A stretch of 64,000 nt of DNA from Mallotus nudiflorus. Taxonomy: Eukaryota > Streptophyta > Magnoliopsida > Malpighiales > Euphorbiaceae. A program made the translations under genes and the position numbers. Shown here piece by piece: positions 11,194 through 22,306 of this stretch. Every line of letters begins with the position of its first letter. Position 1 is the stretch's first letter. The DNA lies in the NCBI GenBank assembly GCA_947683625.1, contig CANTUR010000455.1:1196001-1260000 (forward strand), given 5' to 3'. The notes below the pieces were generated by a model. It saw only the letters and a program-made list of their open reading frames with translations. It was not told the DNA's origin and did not search any database.

Positions 11194-11957
11194 AATCAAC
11201 ACGAAGCAAGAACATTGAAGCTTAAACTTGCAAGAGTTTATTATATATAAAAGTCCTTTATATTCCAAGTAGAGGGAGATACAATGGTTCAAATACTCAA
11301 AATGCAGAGGTTTACAAAAATCTCTTTATGCATATATATATATTTTGTTACTAGAGAATTATAAATTTCTTAAGAAATCTTTCAGAAAGTAGAGAGGAAG
11401 AAGGAGATAGAAGGAGTATTTCCTAAAAATTTTCTTTTTTCCCAAAAAAGTTCTCTGCCCTTCTTAGCAAGAGGAGGGTTCCTTATATAGAGGATGAAGG
11501 CCTTGTAAGCATATAGAGAATAGGACGAGTGGGGTACAGAGGAGAGTGAATTCCGGAAGGAATTAAGATGACTTGTTTTATTGCCTGCCAACTATCTTTC
11601 ATAACCACCACCATGTGACTTAAAATAATTGTTGATTATTTTGTCCTGATAGTGGAAAGTGGGTCCCCATCCTTGAGGGGAACAAAGAGAAGTGGGATGG
11701 TAGCTGAAGGTGGAGCCGATTATTTAACATAGTAGTTGAATTTTCCTAAAGGCTGTCTGAGAAGGTCCCATTCAGGAGAAGAATAAGTTCCTGCCAAAAG
11801 GAAAATGTATTAAAATACTTTTTTTTATACTTTATCCTAACTTTTGCATGGGTCGCCTTATACAAGGTTTTCAACCCATCAGGCTTATAATTACAACTAC
11901 AGACATATATTTATAAAGAAAATATTTATAAATAAAGAGGTCCTATAAGCTTTTGGG
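11194..11957 (-). promoter_or_regulatory. caulimovirid non-coding region with 35S-like TATA box
   Basis: This is the stretch after the stop of the second viral frame. The minus strand carries CTATATAAGG at 11481-11490, followed by purine/pyrimidine-rich leader-like sequence. That arrangement resembles the TATA region of the pregenomic RNA promoter in caulimovirids. No long frame is present; a 69-codon open frame here is not convincing. Confidence 0.55.
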
Positions 11958-13268
11958 CTATGGGCCTTTGGGCTTAATAGGAGAGAGAATCCCAAAACAA
12001 TCATCCTCATTGTCATTACCCAAATCGACTAAAGGTTCTGAGTTTTCTGAGCTGCTAGATAGCACTGCAAAGGAAGAGGCTTCGGACTGAAGGAGCTGTT
12101 GCATAATCTTGAAATATTCTTCTTTAGTTTTGGCAGTTGCCAAGAGGGCACTAGCATGGGACTTTTGAGACAGAAAGGAAGTTTGTGCCAAGTTCTGAGA
12201 TTCAGAAGATCCAAGGAAACCTTGCTGTTGGAGCCAAGAGGAGACAATAGATTAAGAGATCTTATCTATTTTATTATAAGAGTTCCACCATTTAACCTTG
12301 AATCTTCTCTGAAGAACTATAATACCATTGTTAGAACAAAAGTCGAGGTACCATTGAGTTACCCAAGGGACAAAGAATTTGGAGCAATAGAGGGTAAGGA
12401 AGGTGAATTTCTTTTCAGGTTGGGAAGGTTTATAATGGGAGCAAAAAAGGTCAAAACCCTTACGAATTTCAGAGGGAAGAATATCAAGGATTGGTCATAG
12501 TTATTCCACCATCTAGCGAACCATGCAGGAAACTCAGAAATATTAGCATGATCACTTAGGAAGAATAGCCAGGAATGGGTATTAAAATGGTTTTGGATAA
12601 GGAAGGTATTAAACCATGCCTGTTCATAATCCTAATATGAGTATGTACGACAGAAGTCTAACTTTACTAAGAAGTTTACAGGGAAATTTTTGGGTTTAAA
12701 GAGTTCTTGTCCCCAAGCAGAAGGTGGAGGACTTTAAGAATTTTACAGATTGAGTAAGAAGGTTTAGGGTATCCTTTATGGTAGAAGTGTTTGAATTCTG
12801 AAAAACCAGTAACTTCCAAAATAGTTTGATAATATTCTTGGGGTTTTGAAAGATCCCAAGGTTTGAAAAACCAATTTGGAGGAAAATGATTTTGCATAGT
12901 TAAAAATGGGTCTTTATTGAAAAATCCATTTTCTATAGTCAAAGTATTTTGAATAGAATTCTTTATAAGAAAATCAGAAGAAGTTTTTGATTATGTACAG
13001 ACAACCTGTGAACTACTTGGAGTAGCCACAACTTTTAAATCTTCTTGAGAAATGGTTTTTGGAGAGGAAGAAGATTCACCTTTCTCAATTTTAGAAATGG
13101 GAAGAGGAGCCTTACTAAGTATACCTTTGTCTGAAGGGATGATTTCCTGGTTTGCTTCTGGAGCTGGAGGAAGAGGGATAAGAGTATTTTGGATAGCTTT
13201 AAGGAGTTCCGAGGTGTTGGAGATAGAATCAATCCATTGCTGAATCTGGGTTGTTTTGTTTCCATTGT
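11958..13268 (-). pseudogene. second caulimovirid frame, function unknown, interior and C-terminus
   Basis: It begins on the minus strand right at the junction after the duplicated RNase H segment, in a stretch rich in Q, P, S and T (12991-13268). It continues with N-W-F-F-K-P-W-D and Y-Y-Q-T-I-L-E (12676-12942), then H-S-W-L-F-F and P-A-W-F-A-R-W-W (about 12480-12580). It ends in an acidic serine-rich tail (11958-12191: S-S-S-S-E-N-S-E-P, N-D-N-E-D-D-C-F-G). Aromatic-rich wording of this type occurs in the extra frame of several endogenous plant pararetroviruses. I do not know its function. Frameshifts break it into at least three pieces. Confidence 0.6.
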
Positions 13269-13338
13269 CATCTTTTGCAGATTTGCAATCAACACGAAGC
13301 AAAAATTTTTTATTTAGTAAATCAGATTGAAACTTTGT
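13269..13338. repeat. ~68-bp direct duplication, right copy
   Basis: Matches 11128-11193 with one or two differences. Together the copies bracket the viral second frame and non-coding region (11194-13268). Confidence 0.9.
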
Positions 13339-15543
13339 GATGCACATAACAATGGAAAGAATTTCTTTTTTGATGGTAGAATATTTTTTTTGAGTATGAT
13401 TCTAATGACCTGAAGTATATTGGACTACAACTTCTTTACTATTCTGAACTTGTTTGAGAATCCCCCCGTATCCAGGATCACTAGCATCTGTTTCTACAAT
13501 CTTAGGAAGACTGGGATCAGCTAAGTGGAGATAGGGAATATTAAGAATAAGTTTCTTTACGTGTTGGACTATTCTGGTATGTTCATCAGTCTAGGGAACA
13601 AGGTTCTTCTTTAGTCTATCATGTAGAGGTTTTGCTATCCTGTTTATATTGGGACAGAAATCTAATATATAATTTAGGCTTCCTAAAAACCTTTGAAGCT
13701 GAGTTTTGTCAAGAATCCTATCAGGGAATTTGTTTTCAAATTCTAAGGTTCTTTCTATAGGGACAATGGTTCCACAACATATTTAGTGTCTTAGGAATCT
13801 AACTCTAGTTTGGAAAAGAGATATCTTTTTTCTGAAACAACAAGACCATTATTCTTAATAGTGCAGAAAAAAGTATTTAGGTGCTTGAAGTGTTATTTAA
13901 TAGATTTAGAGAAGATAAGAACATCATTTATAAAAATAATATAGAATTCAGAATAGGGATTGAATATGTCATTCATTATTCTTTGAAATTCTGAAGAAGC
14001 ATTCTTTAAACCAAATGACATGACATTCCACTCGTATTGACCAAATGGGACAGTAAAAGCAGTTTTGTAATGATGATCTTTATGAATTTGTATTTGTCAA
14101 AATCCTGATTTTATATCAAACTTTGAAAATACAAAAGCAGAATGAAGTTTTTGAAGAAGATCTTTTTTGTTAGGAATAGGATACTTTATCCATTAGAGGG
14201 CTTTGTTTAGAGGTTTATAATTTATGACAAGTCTCAGAGTACCTCCTCTATTTTAGAAGCTTTATTAACATAGAAAGCAGCACAGCTCCAAGGGGACCTC
14301 GATTTTAAGATCAATCCTTTGGACTCGAGGTCCTAGATTTCCCTTCTACAGTGCTGTTCCAATTCAGCATTCATTTGAATTGGTCTAGCCTTAGTAGGGA
14401 TATTCTTTTCATCAAATCCTGGTTTATAAGGTAGATCAACAATATATCTTTTTCTATTCCAGAAAGCATTTGGTAAATCAGAATAAATTTCAATTTTCAT
14501 AGAATCAAGAAGAGAAGAAATTTTATGTTTTAAAACATCAGACTTTAATTGTTGTTCAATTTTTTGAGAATAAACATTTTGCTTTAAATCATGCAGATCA
14601 GTTTCTTTTCCTTTAATAAGAAGATTTATTTCATTTTTATAAATGGAGTGAGCTTTAACCAGATTGAGCTGTCTGGTTCTAGGTTTTTCAAGAAAGGGAA
14701 AAGATATGAGAACTTTATCATCTTTATAATCAATAGAATGGTGATTGAAAAAATAGGGGGTAATTAAGTTAATGAATGGTGTTCCTAAAATCACAGTGTA
14801 ATGCATGTCAGAAACAAGGAGAAAGGAAGTTTTTAATAAGAAATGACTATTTAAAACACTGGCTTCTGTTTTTCCTTCAATGTTCATTTTTGAACTGTTG
14901 GCAGAAGAAAGTGTTTCAATGGTTTTTTCTTGAAAAAGTTTTGGAACAACATGAGTCTTTATACAATTTAAATTAGCTCCAGTATCAAACAGAGCTATAA
15001 TGTCAATATGAAAAATTTTATCAAACACAATGGTAACCTTTATAATATATTTTCTTGAAGTAACTTTATTAAGAGCATAGAGGAAATCTACTGGAATTTT
15101 ATCGAGGTTAGCTAAGGACTGAGGTTCTAGGTTCTTAGTTTCATCACTATCACTAGAGTCTTCAACAAGTTTAGTGACAAGAAACTGGATTAGATCAGAA
15201 TCCTTTTGCTCTTTTTCTTTAAGTTGCTTTATATCTGGCTTTATGGTTTTTATCTCTCCCTGGAGAACCTGAATTTCTCCTATTGGTCTTTTTCCTTGCT
15301 TTATTCTTCCTAGGATGGTAGTCAGGTCATACATACCTGTACTGGTGGAAGGTAGCTCTGGAGTTTTAAGCTCAGGGTCTTTTTCTAAGGAGTGCCTTAA
15401 TTGTTCTGGATATTTTTTCTGAACAACAGGATCATTTGTGTGCTGGATGACATCTAGAATTAAGGTTTGTTCTTTAGTTAGCATATTAATATGCTTCCCT
15501 GAAGAGATAGAGCAGGTATCTATATCAGAGGAAGAAGAGGAGG

Positions 15544-15544
<1 letters not shown>
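13269..15544 (-). pseudogene. caulimovirid polyprotein part: protease, reverse transcriptase, RNase H start
   Basis: An open frame of 383 codons (15484-14333, open further to about 15545) has a serine-rich acidic start and a lysine/glutamate coiled-coil region at residues 60-105. The aspartic protease motif D-T-G-A-N is at residues 167-171 and G-T-P-F at about 235. The N-terminal edge of RT ends at residue 383. After a stop at 14333 the RT continues in broken frames. It shows P-W-S-C-A-A-F-Y-V-N-K (about 14260-14310), characteristic of caulimovirids, then a Y-E-W-N-V segment (about 14020-14045). The catalytic box reads F-I-N-D, with Asn for the first Asp (about 13920-13940). RNase H begins with D-A-S-D-P-G-Y-G-G (about 13455-13490). 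It stops abruptly at the duplicated segment near 13269. Replication-type functions in the virus; here clearly dead. Confidence 0.82.
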
Positions 15545-15583
<39 letters not shown>

Positions 15584-15730
15584 AAACTTTATATTATTAT
15601 AATATAAACTAATAATAATTTATACACATTAAACACACACCACACATAAATATATATACATATACATATATAACACATATAATAATAAAAAGTATAATAT
15701 ATACATAATTTAAACATTAAACCCTAAATA

Positions 15731-15785
<55 letters not shown>

Positions 15786-16037
15786 TGCAAAATATAATCA
15801 TGCATAAAACCATGCAATTTAATAAAATGAACTAACGTAAATAAATAAATTATTATTTAAGTATTATTTTCCCCAAAATATAAGTTTTGAGAAAATTTTA
15901 TGTAAAAAACTTAAAATAAATAAAAATTAACTTTAATTTTTTACAAAATAATTAGATAGTCAAATATATATAGTAAAATTATTAATACTACATATCCCAG
16001 TACAGTATAAAAATATTTAAAATCTCGGATTATTACA
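15545..16037. repeat. AT-rich LTR end with two (TA)n tracts
   Basis: TA dinucleotide tracts occur at about 15545-15581 and 15737-15782, followed by the LTR end GGATTATTACA. The caulimovirid piece abuts the first tract directly. TA-rich sequence next to endogenous caulimovirids is common in plants. Confidence 0.75.
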
Positions 16038-17439
16038 CTTACCACAAATGCAGAAGGGGTAAGAAATCTACAAGGAAGAGAGGAGGTTCACTCTAGTGAC
16101 ACCCTACCTTAAGCTTTCAATTTAGCAGTTCGTATTTGAGACGTCTCTAAAAGAATTCGTCCTCTATAAGTGTCCACACGAACAACCTTTGATTTGAAAA
16201 CGAATACTTGTGTGGTAGCACCTTCTCTTGATTTCTCACAAATCAAGAATTAAAAAGAACTCTTTGTTTTATTTTCTAAAAGAGAGAAAATGAATTTGGC
16301 GGCAGAATAATGAGAGTGTATGAACCCTAGAGAATATAACATATTTATAGACATTTAAATTAGGCTTTCACTTACCAAACAACATTTTAGTAATTTCTTA
16401 CTTATTCGTATTATGATTTTTTTTAAAATTAAATTAGAAATAATATTCTATTTATTTAAGATAACCTTTATCTTAAATAAATAAATATTTTATTTATTTA
16501 TTTCCATAGAGCTTATTTAGGCTTATTAAACCGATATTCATTTTGGGCTTATTCAAAGTGTGTGACCCTGTAGGTTCACATGACGTTGGCAGTGAGACTT
16601 AAATCTCTATTTAGGCCTACAAGTCATAAGTGGCCTCTAGCAAGACATTATGATTACCTAATGTTAAGTCAATAATTTGACATAACCTAATATACAATGA
16701 ATATTCTAGTCCCTTTGTCACATAATATCTTGATTGAATATAAGGCATAGATATGTCATCCTTATAGAATTCAATCATATAATTTCTTGATTCCAAATAG
16801 ACTAAGAATGATAACTCTTTATTAATTTACTTTAGAATGGCCATACATTTTCCTTAGTCTATCTTATCAAGGGGCCCATAGATATCTTACTCATATTAAA
16901 TGAGGGACAAATTCCTTCTCAATCACTCACATTCCTCCCATAACTCATTTTATACTCAATAACAACCTATATTATCATTCGGTTAAAGATAATGTATGAT
17001 TGTGTCAAAATACAAAATAGTTAAGTAGAAATCAATGATGATTTCAAGGTCAGAGGACTAAGCCAATATTACTTTAATGAGAATTACTTATGACAATTGT
17101 CTATGTGGTATTCTCATGATGGGTCAATCCAATACTTTATTTCTTAAATAAGTACCTATGAGTTGACTTAATATCTCATATTCATGATTAGTAAAATATA
17201 ATCATCAATCAACACCATACTAGCCATAATACATTGTTATGACTAGGGATAATTTGAATAGAACTCATATCTAATGTAAGAGTTTTACTATTAAGTCACA
17301 TATTTAATGACCTTAGTAAGAATTAACTATTCAAGAAATTATCATAACACAAAATGATAATGAAAATTCCTCTTTATTAAATAAAATGATAAAGTCAAAA
17401 CATGGTCATGCATGATTGACTTAGTGCATATCACTAACA
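16038..17439 (-). repeat. copia 5' LTR, remainder after the nested insertion
   Basis: Starts with the duplicated CTTAC and continues CACAAATGCAGAAGGGG, collinear with 3104-4510 of the other LTR. It ends CATATCACTAACA at 17439, where MULE sequence resumes. Confidence 0.9.
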
Positions 17440-20076
17440 ATAGTTCAAGTGGAGGATATTCTCTTGGCTGCCACTTTCTAATTCCAAGTATAGGTTGAAT
17501 GAAATGTGAATAGGTATTCAAGTATGTTTCTTTATGAAACCATTTAGATATATAGTCCATCAACTCTAGATTTCTATATTGTAATGCACAAACTACATGT
17601 GCACAAGGAATGCCCTTCAATTGCCATGATCTATAGCTTTGAATTCATTTCCTTAAGTCCACTATGTAACCATATGCCCCATCTTGAACTTTAAATCCAA
17701 CATCTCCATTCCATATAATATCACACTCCATTGAATGCTCTTTATTCTTTTTATACCTAGTCATTGTGGTAGGTGCAATGTCATAAATCCATATGTTTTT
17801 AAAATCTCTCATCACTTGAATTCTTTGCATTACTTTAGTTCTAATGTCATTCAACATTATGATAATTGACTTATGCCTAGGTACTAAAATCCATGCATTA
17901 AAAGTCTCACACATGTTGTTCTCAATAACATCATTTTTAGTCTCAGTCCCTTGATAAACTCTCACCTAATTTTCTTTATTCTAATACAATACATCCTCAA
18001 CAATACCTTTTCCTAACTTATTCAATTCCTTTAAATTATCCTTTAATTTCACCTCAAAACTACTTTTAACATACATCCAAAATCTCTTTCTTCTCTCTTT
18101 ACCTCTCTATTTTTTTACCCAATTGACCTACATGTGCCTAGCACACATTTTGTGTTCCATATCGAGCAGTTTATCCATAATAATAGGCACTAAATCTTAT
18201 GATAAAATATAAGTTAGTTAAACATAATTATTTAAGCATTTATAATTAAGTTACAAACTAAGAGTAACTAAGCTTTTGTATATGAGTCATTAAAATAAAA
18301 CTTAATCCTATGCCCATTTGAAGATCATCTTTAATTACTCTAAGAACCACCTCCATGTTTCCTTACACTCAACTTGCATAACTACCCAAGCCACTAAATA
18401 CATTTGTCCATTGGCATCTTTAATAATAACAGAAATAATTTGCCCCCTACAAACCTCCTTTTAGAAGTAACCATCCAGGCCTATTACTTTTCTACATCCC
18501 TCAATAAAAATTTGTTTCATAGCATTCAAACACATATAGAACCTATAAAAGATGACCTTTCCTGGCTAGCTTATGTCAATCTTTATAAAAAGTGTGCTGC
18601 CTAGGTTTGAAGCTAAGACTTCATTTGTATACCACTACAGCTTATTGAATTTCCCAGTATAATTACCCATGAATCGAGACATAACTTAAAACTTGGCCTA
18701 ACTATAAACTGTTGTGCCCACTTTCACTTGCATTTCCTTTTTGCAAAGCTCATATAGTTGCTTCTCTCTTTATAATGACTTGTAAGGAATTTTGAAGTAC
18801 ATAATCTATTTTTATTTTTTCTCTAGCAGTTATGCAGAGGATTGAATGTTTTCAATGTGAATTCCTTTGTATTCCTATCAATGCTTGTGCTTATAAACCA
18901 TTTACCTTACATTTAGCCCTTACTCAACCGACTTCATTTGGTTTTACTTTTAACTGTACTTCCCTTAGAATAACATATTTTGTAATTGCATGCCTGAACT
19001 ATATGGCATTCTCAAAAACCATGCCAATTTCCCATAATGGAATATGACTAGTAGGATCATATTGAACCCTTACACACTATCTCCTCTCAAGCACTTCATC
19101 ACCATAACATTTTTTAACATCACTCCTTTCACTGCTTGAATCATCACTGTCAAAATATTGCTTAATTGTACTTGCATGCCTATTCTGTGATCTACTAATA
19201 TCTTCAAACCCAACATTAGGTCCAACTTCCCTTAGTTTTATAAGGTCTGTCTCTTTACCACTTTGCCTAGTTGGCTTTGTTTGCCTATATTTTCTCAACT
19301 CATTTTTTGCAATAATATCTTTCTCATTTAAATCACTTCCTTCATCTTCAACATTTTTAATAGCCTCTTCTTTAAGCAACTCACCATCAATGTTACTCTC
19401 TTCTCACAGTTACTATTATTTTCAATCTTATCTTTATTAATAGGATCAGCTCCACCTTCAACATCAATTCAGTTAGAGAATTTGCTCCAACTTCCCCTAG
19501 TTCAGCAGCAAAATCTACTCTAGCTTCATCAGCAAGATCTACTCTAGCTTGAGCACTGTCACTTCTAGGCACCTCAAAAACCTGATCTTTTATTGTCTTC
19601 CTTAGTTCTGTATCCTTTACTACTTTGTGAGTTGTGCTACTTTTCTTAGGTGCAAATGGTACTGTATTTATATTCTTCTTACCACTACTACCTATTGCCC
19701 TAATTTTTATATTTTTACTTTTTTTTCTCACTTGTCACTTATGGGACCACATATTCACCCCTTCTACTTTTTACACCTTCTATATATAAACTTGAACCAT
19801 CGCAGGATCATGAGTCAATTGCTTTAACATGTCCATTAAATCTTTATCATCCTTCATATTTCTTAAACCTTCACTTAGAGATAGTCCTGGAATATTGTAA
19901 TATAATTTAAACTCACTATAGCCTAATTTTTTTACATCATCAACCAAGTCTAAATATCATATCCTCTCTACATCCAACCTCTATCTAGATAGAAATTCTC
20001 TACCTAAGTACATAATTGCCCCTTCCATAATGAGAAACCTACCTCCATAATTATAAAATACCAAAAACTTCTCCAT
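17440..20076 (-). pseudogene. MULE transposase, N-terminus to SWIM finger
   Basis: Read on the minus strand from the ATG at 20076. The N-terminal PB1-like region has Y-G-G-R-F...G-A-I-M-Y-L-G, V-K-K-L-G-Y, I-P-G-L-S-L-S-E-G-L-R and V-Q-V-Y-I (20076-19790). A charged linker follows (19731-19077). The MuDR DNA-binding domain has I-G-M-V-F-E-N-A-I-Q-F-R and a lysine-rich V-K-P-N-E (about 19050-18900). The catalytic region has G-C-R-K-V-I-G-L-D-G-Y-F (about 18430-18480), D-A-N-G-Q-M-Y and E-T-W-R-W-F. N-N-M-C-E-T-F-N-A-W-I lies at 17965-17860, and the SWIM finger I-P-C-A-H-V-V-C-A-L at about 17560-17620 has its ligands intact. Several stops (for example around 18450 and 18600) make it a pseudogene. 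It is cut at 17440 by the copia LTR. Confidence 0.82.
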
Positions 20077-20779
20077 TCTAGAAATTCTATTAATGAAAAT
20101 ATATATTAAAACACAAACATAATAGCTACATATCCGTATATTCACCTAATAAGCACACATAAACATTTTAATATAAGATTGTATATTTTAATAAAGAATA
20201 GCAAAAGTGAAATTCTTTAACTTTATGCAACAAATAAAGACATACAACAACCGTATGGAATATTGTTTACTTAGAGATAAATTTATGTCTATACACAAAA
20301 ATCCCTAACTAAACCAGCAAATAACAAAAATACCAAATTAAGTAACACTGAAGATTCAACAAATTTAGATGACAAAAATTACCTTATATTCTTTCTTTTA
20401 TTAGTCACTTATTTTATGCATCACTTGCAAACCTTCAACGCATAACTTTTAGGATCAATTGTATACTTTGCCTCTTTCCCTTTTTGCTCTATAACTTTTA
20501 ATGCACCAATTGTTGCAATGGATTTCAGTGTGCTTCATGTCTTTCCTCAATTGAATCAATTGCAAGTTAGAGTTTCATATTCGATTTCATTATCATTTCA
20601 ATATTTTTCATAGAGATTGAATTTTTTTTTAATTTGTATAATTTCTAAATTGGGGGTAAGAGAGAAGCATGATTTTTAATTTTTTTTCTTACTTCTTTTT
20701 TTCATACGTGTCATCCTATGTGGAACACTATCAGATCGCTTGAACAACATACGCTTCATCTATTCACATATTGTGCTGT
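20077..20779. other. MULE 5' region between transposase start and right inverted repeat
   Basis: AT-rich, no supportable gene. It would hold the promoter and leader of the minus-strand transposase. Confidence 0.4.
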
Positions 20780-20905
20780 AAGGGGTTTAAAAATAACAAA
20801 TTAGGCAAGTTGAGTGGTTTAAATGAAAAAAGTGTAAGCATAGTAGCCAAAATAACAAAAATTGCCAAGTTCAGGGGGCCAGTTATGTATTATGTCAAAA
20901 ATAAA
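20780..20905 (-). repeat. right terminal inverted repeat of MULE
   Basis: The reverse complement matches 314-437. It ends outward with GTTATGTATTATGTC followed by an A-rich stretch. Confidence 0.8.
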
Positions 20906-22306
20906 ATTTAGGATCGACTGCTCTCAACTTCCCTTTTTTTTTCATGTTTCATCAGGTGTATATTGGATGAATAATTCTCATTAAAAATCAATCTAACAAT
21001 CCATATTCATTGTTTGACATAGTTAAATACAAGAAAAAAAAGTATTTAGTTGAGTCAGAGTCGCCATCAAATGTGGATAGGGGTAAAACTTCGGTTAGTG
21101 CAGTAAGTTTTGGACAATTTTTTGACCAAATTGAATTAACCAAGTCCAAATATATATATATAAAAAAATCAAATGGAATCAATCTGTATTATAAAACTAA
21201 AATTTTTATAATGAAAATTGAACCGATCAAATCAAACTAAATTTTTTAAAAATATATTAATAATTTTTGAATTTTTATATTAAATTTAAAAATAGAAATA
21301 TAATTTCAATTTGTTCACTTAATTTAGTTAATCAATTTTTTAAAATATGAAAGTTAATCAAACCAAACTAAATTTCGATTTAGTTTAGTTAGATTCGCTT
21401 CAACAAAAATAAAAAATTTAAAAATACATAAACGAACCAAATTGAATTGGTTTGATGAGGTCACAAACCAAATTGAATTGTTTTGATGAGATGATGAACC
21501 AAATTGAATTGGTTTGATTTTTAGTTCAATTAGATCGACACTGTTGCACACCCCTAGATGTGGGTTCACATCCACACCACTGGATGTGGCTACCCCTTTT
21601 TTTAATTGAAAACTTTTTTCTTTTTATTTAAGAGTTTCCAAGAAAATCAATTAAAAGTTTAATTCATAACCAATAGGTACGTTTTATTTTTTAAAATCTA
21701 TTTCTTGTAGGTAACAAAAACAATAATCCATGTATTAAAAATATAATAATTTATTAGCTTTTTTGCTAAAATAAAAAGAGTAATATACACACAAAACTTT
21801 TGATTTGAATAGAAAATAATGTGTATTAAATATATAATATATATTTATATAGAATATTATATATATTTGAAGTAAAATTAACTTGAATATTTAAATGAAA
21901 GTAGTTTAAATGATCTCATTCAATTTTATAAATTTATTTACACAACGAAAAAATTATTATTTTCATTTAACCAATGTTTTAAAGAAATATATTATTTTAT
22001 TATTTTTAAATTTAAAAATTCAAACTAAAAACATTATCTATAATTCATTACTAGTGATCGTTTCCATTTTATAATAAAATAGTAAAATATAAAAGTAATT
22101 ATTCATAAAAAAAATTAAAAACAAATAAAAAATGCACTAGAGGGCACGAGTGGCCATAGTTCAATGAACCATCGGTTCTGGTTCAAAATTAGCAATTCAC
22201 AGTTCCATATTTGATGAAATTGGATTGAAATCAGCCTCCACTCCGATTCAAGTCCAGTTTTAGTTCGGTCAGTTTCAATTTTGGTTCGTTTTAACCGCTT
22301 CAATAA
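20906..22306. other. intergenic DNA with diverged palindromic repeats
   Basis: No gene seen. At 21430-21520 a ~31-bp unit containing AACCAAATTGAATTGGTTTG, itself near-palindromic, occurs three times. Similar 'accaaatt/aattggt' wording recurs up to 22300 and again at 35280-35340, beyond the gypsy insertion. This looks like an old, diverged MITE-like repeat into which the gypsy element inserted. Confidence 0.4.

Larger units (their letters stand above)
10923..15544 (-). mobile_element. endogenous caulimovirid (plant pararetrovirus) fragment, rearranged
   Basis: Minus-strand sequence encodes an aspartic protease, RT and RNase H with caulimovirid-type motifs. A second frame and a non-coding region with a 35S-like TATA box are also present. 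The movement and coat protein parts expected upstream are absent: the viral frame is still open where it meets the (TA)n tract at 15545. The order on the minus strand is protease-RT-RNase H start, then second-frame interior, non-coding region, RNase H end and second-frame start. That is not the order in a virus (see findings). A separate second frame resembles petuvirus/florendovirus-like organisation, but the genus is not settled. Multiple stops mean no intact viral protein. Confidence 0.82.
10269..16037 (+). mobile_element. solo LTR of a long-LTR gypsy family, nested in the copia LTR and itself carrying a viral insert
   Basis: The element starts TGTCACAACCCAAG and ends GGATTATTACA. It is flanked by the perfect 5-bp duplication CTTAC (10264-10268 and 16038-16042). 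Its first ~650 bases match the LTR start at 63323-63950, and its ends resemble the LTRs of the Tekay-type element at 22307 and 31197. No gag-pol of that family lies inside. Instead 10923-15544 is caulimovirid sequence, and the central LTR part appears to be missing. So this is an LTR-LTR recombination product, later or simultaneously disrupted. Confidence 0.85.
2990..17439 (-). mobile_element. Ty1/copia LTR retrotransposon with a nested insertion in its 5' LTR
   Basis: The LTRs start TGTTGGGTTTC and end GCATATCACTAACA on the plus strand. The element reads on the minus strand, so 2990-4510 is the 3' LTR and 10155-10268 plus 16038-17439 is the 5' LTR. The internal part holds gag, a GAG-pre-integrase/integrase region, RT and RNase H in copia order (integrase before RT). 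There is a primer site matching initiator tRNA-Met and a purine tract next to the 3' LTR. The frames have many stops. Family members of this type usually resemble the Tork/TNT1 group; I infer that from the gag and RNase H wording only. The bases flanking the LTRs (CTTTA at 2985-2989, ATAGT at 17440-17444) do not form a target duplication. Confidence 0.9.
314..20905 (-). mobile_element. degenerate Mutator-like element (MULE), interrupted by a nested copia stack
   Basis: The two ends are long inverted repeats (314-437 and 20780-20905). They contain MULE-type transposase remnants: PB1-like N-terminus, MuDR DNA-binding domain, catalytic domain with G-L-D-G, a SWIM zinc finger, and a zinc knuckle with a basic repetitive tail. 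The transposase reads on the minus strand, from the right repeat inward. A separate GRF zinc-finger frame reads inward from the left repeat on the plus strand. The middle is a copia element (2990-17439). The SWIM region occurs on both sides of the copia, so the left and right halves are not simply two pieces of one copy (see findings). I found no convincing 9-bp target duplication outside the repeats. Confidence 0.75.

Noticed and set aside
12099..12500. 133-codon plus-strand frame
   Set aside because: Antisense to the second caulimovirid frame, whose minus-strand reading carries recognisable W-F...R-W-W motifs.
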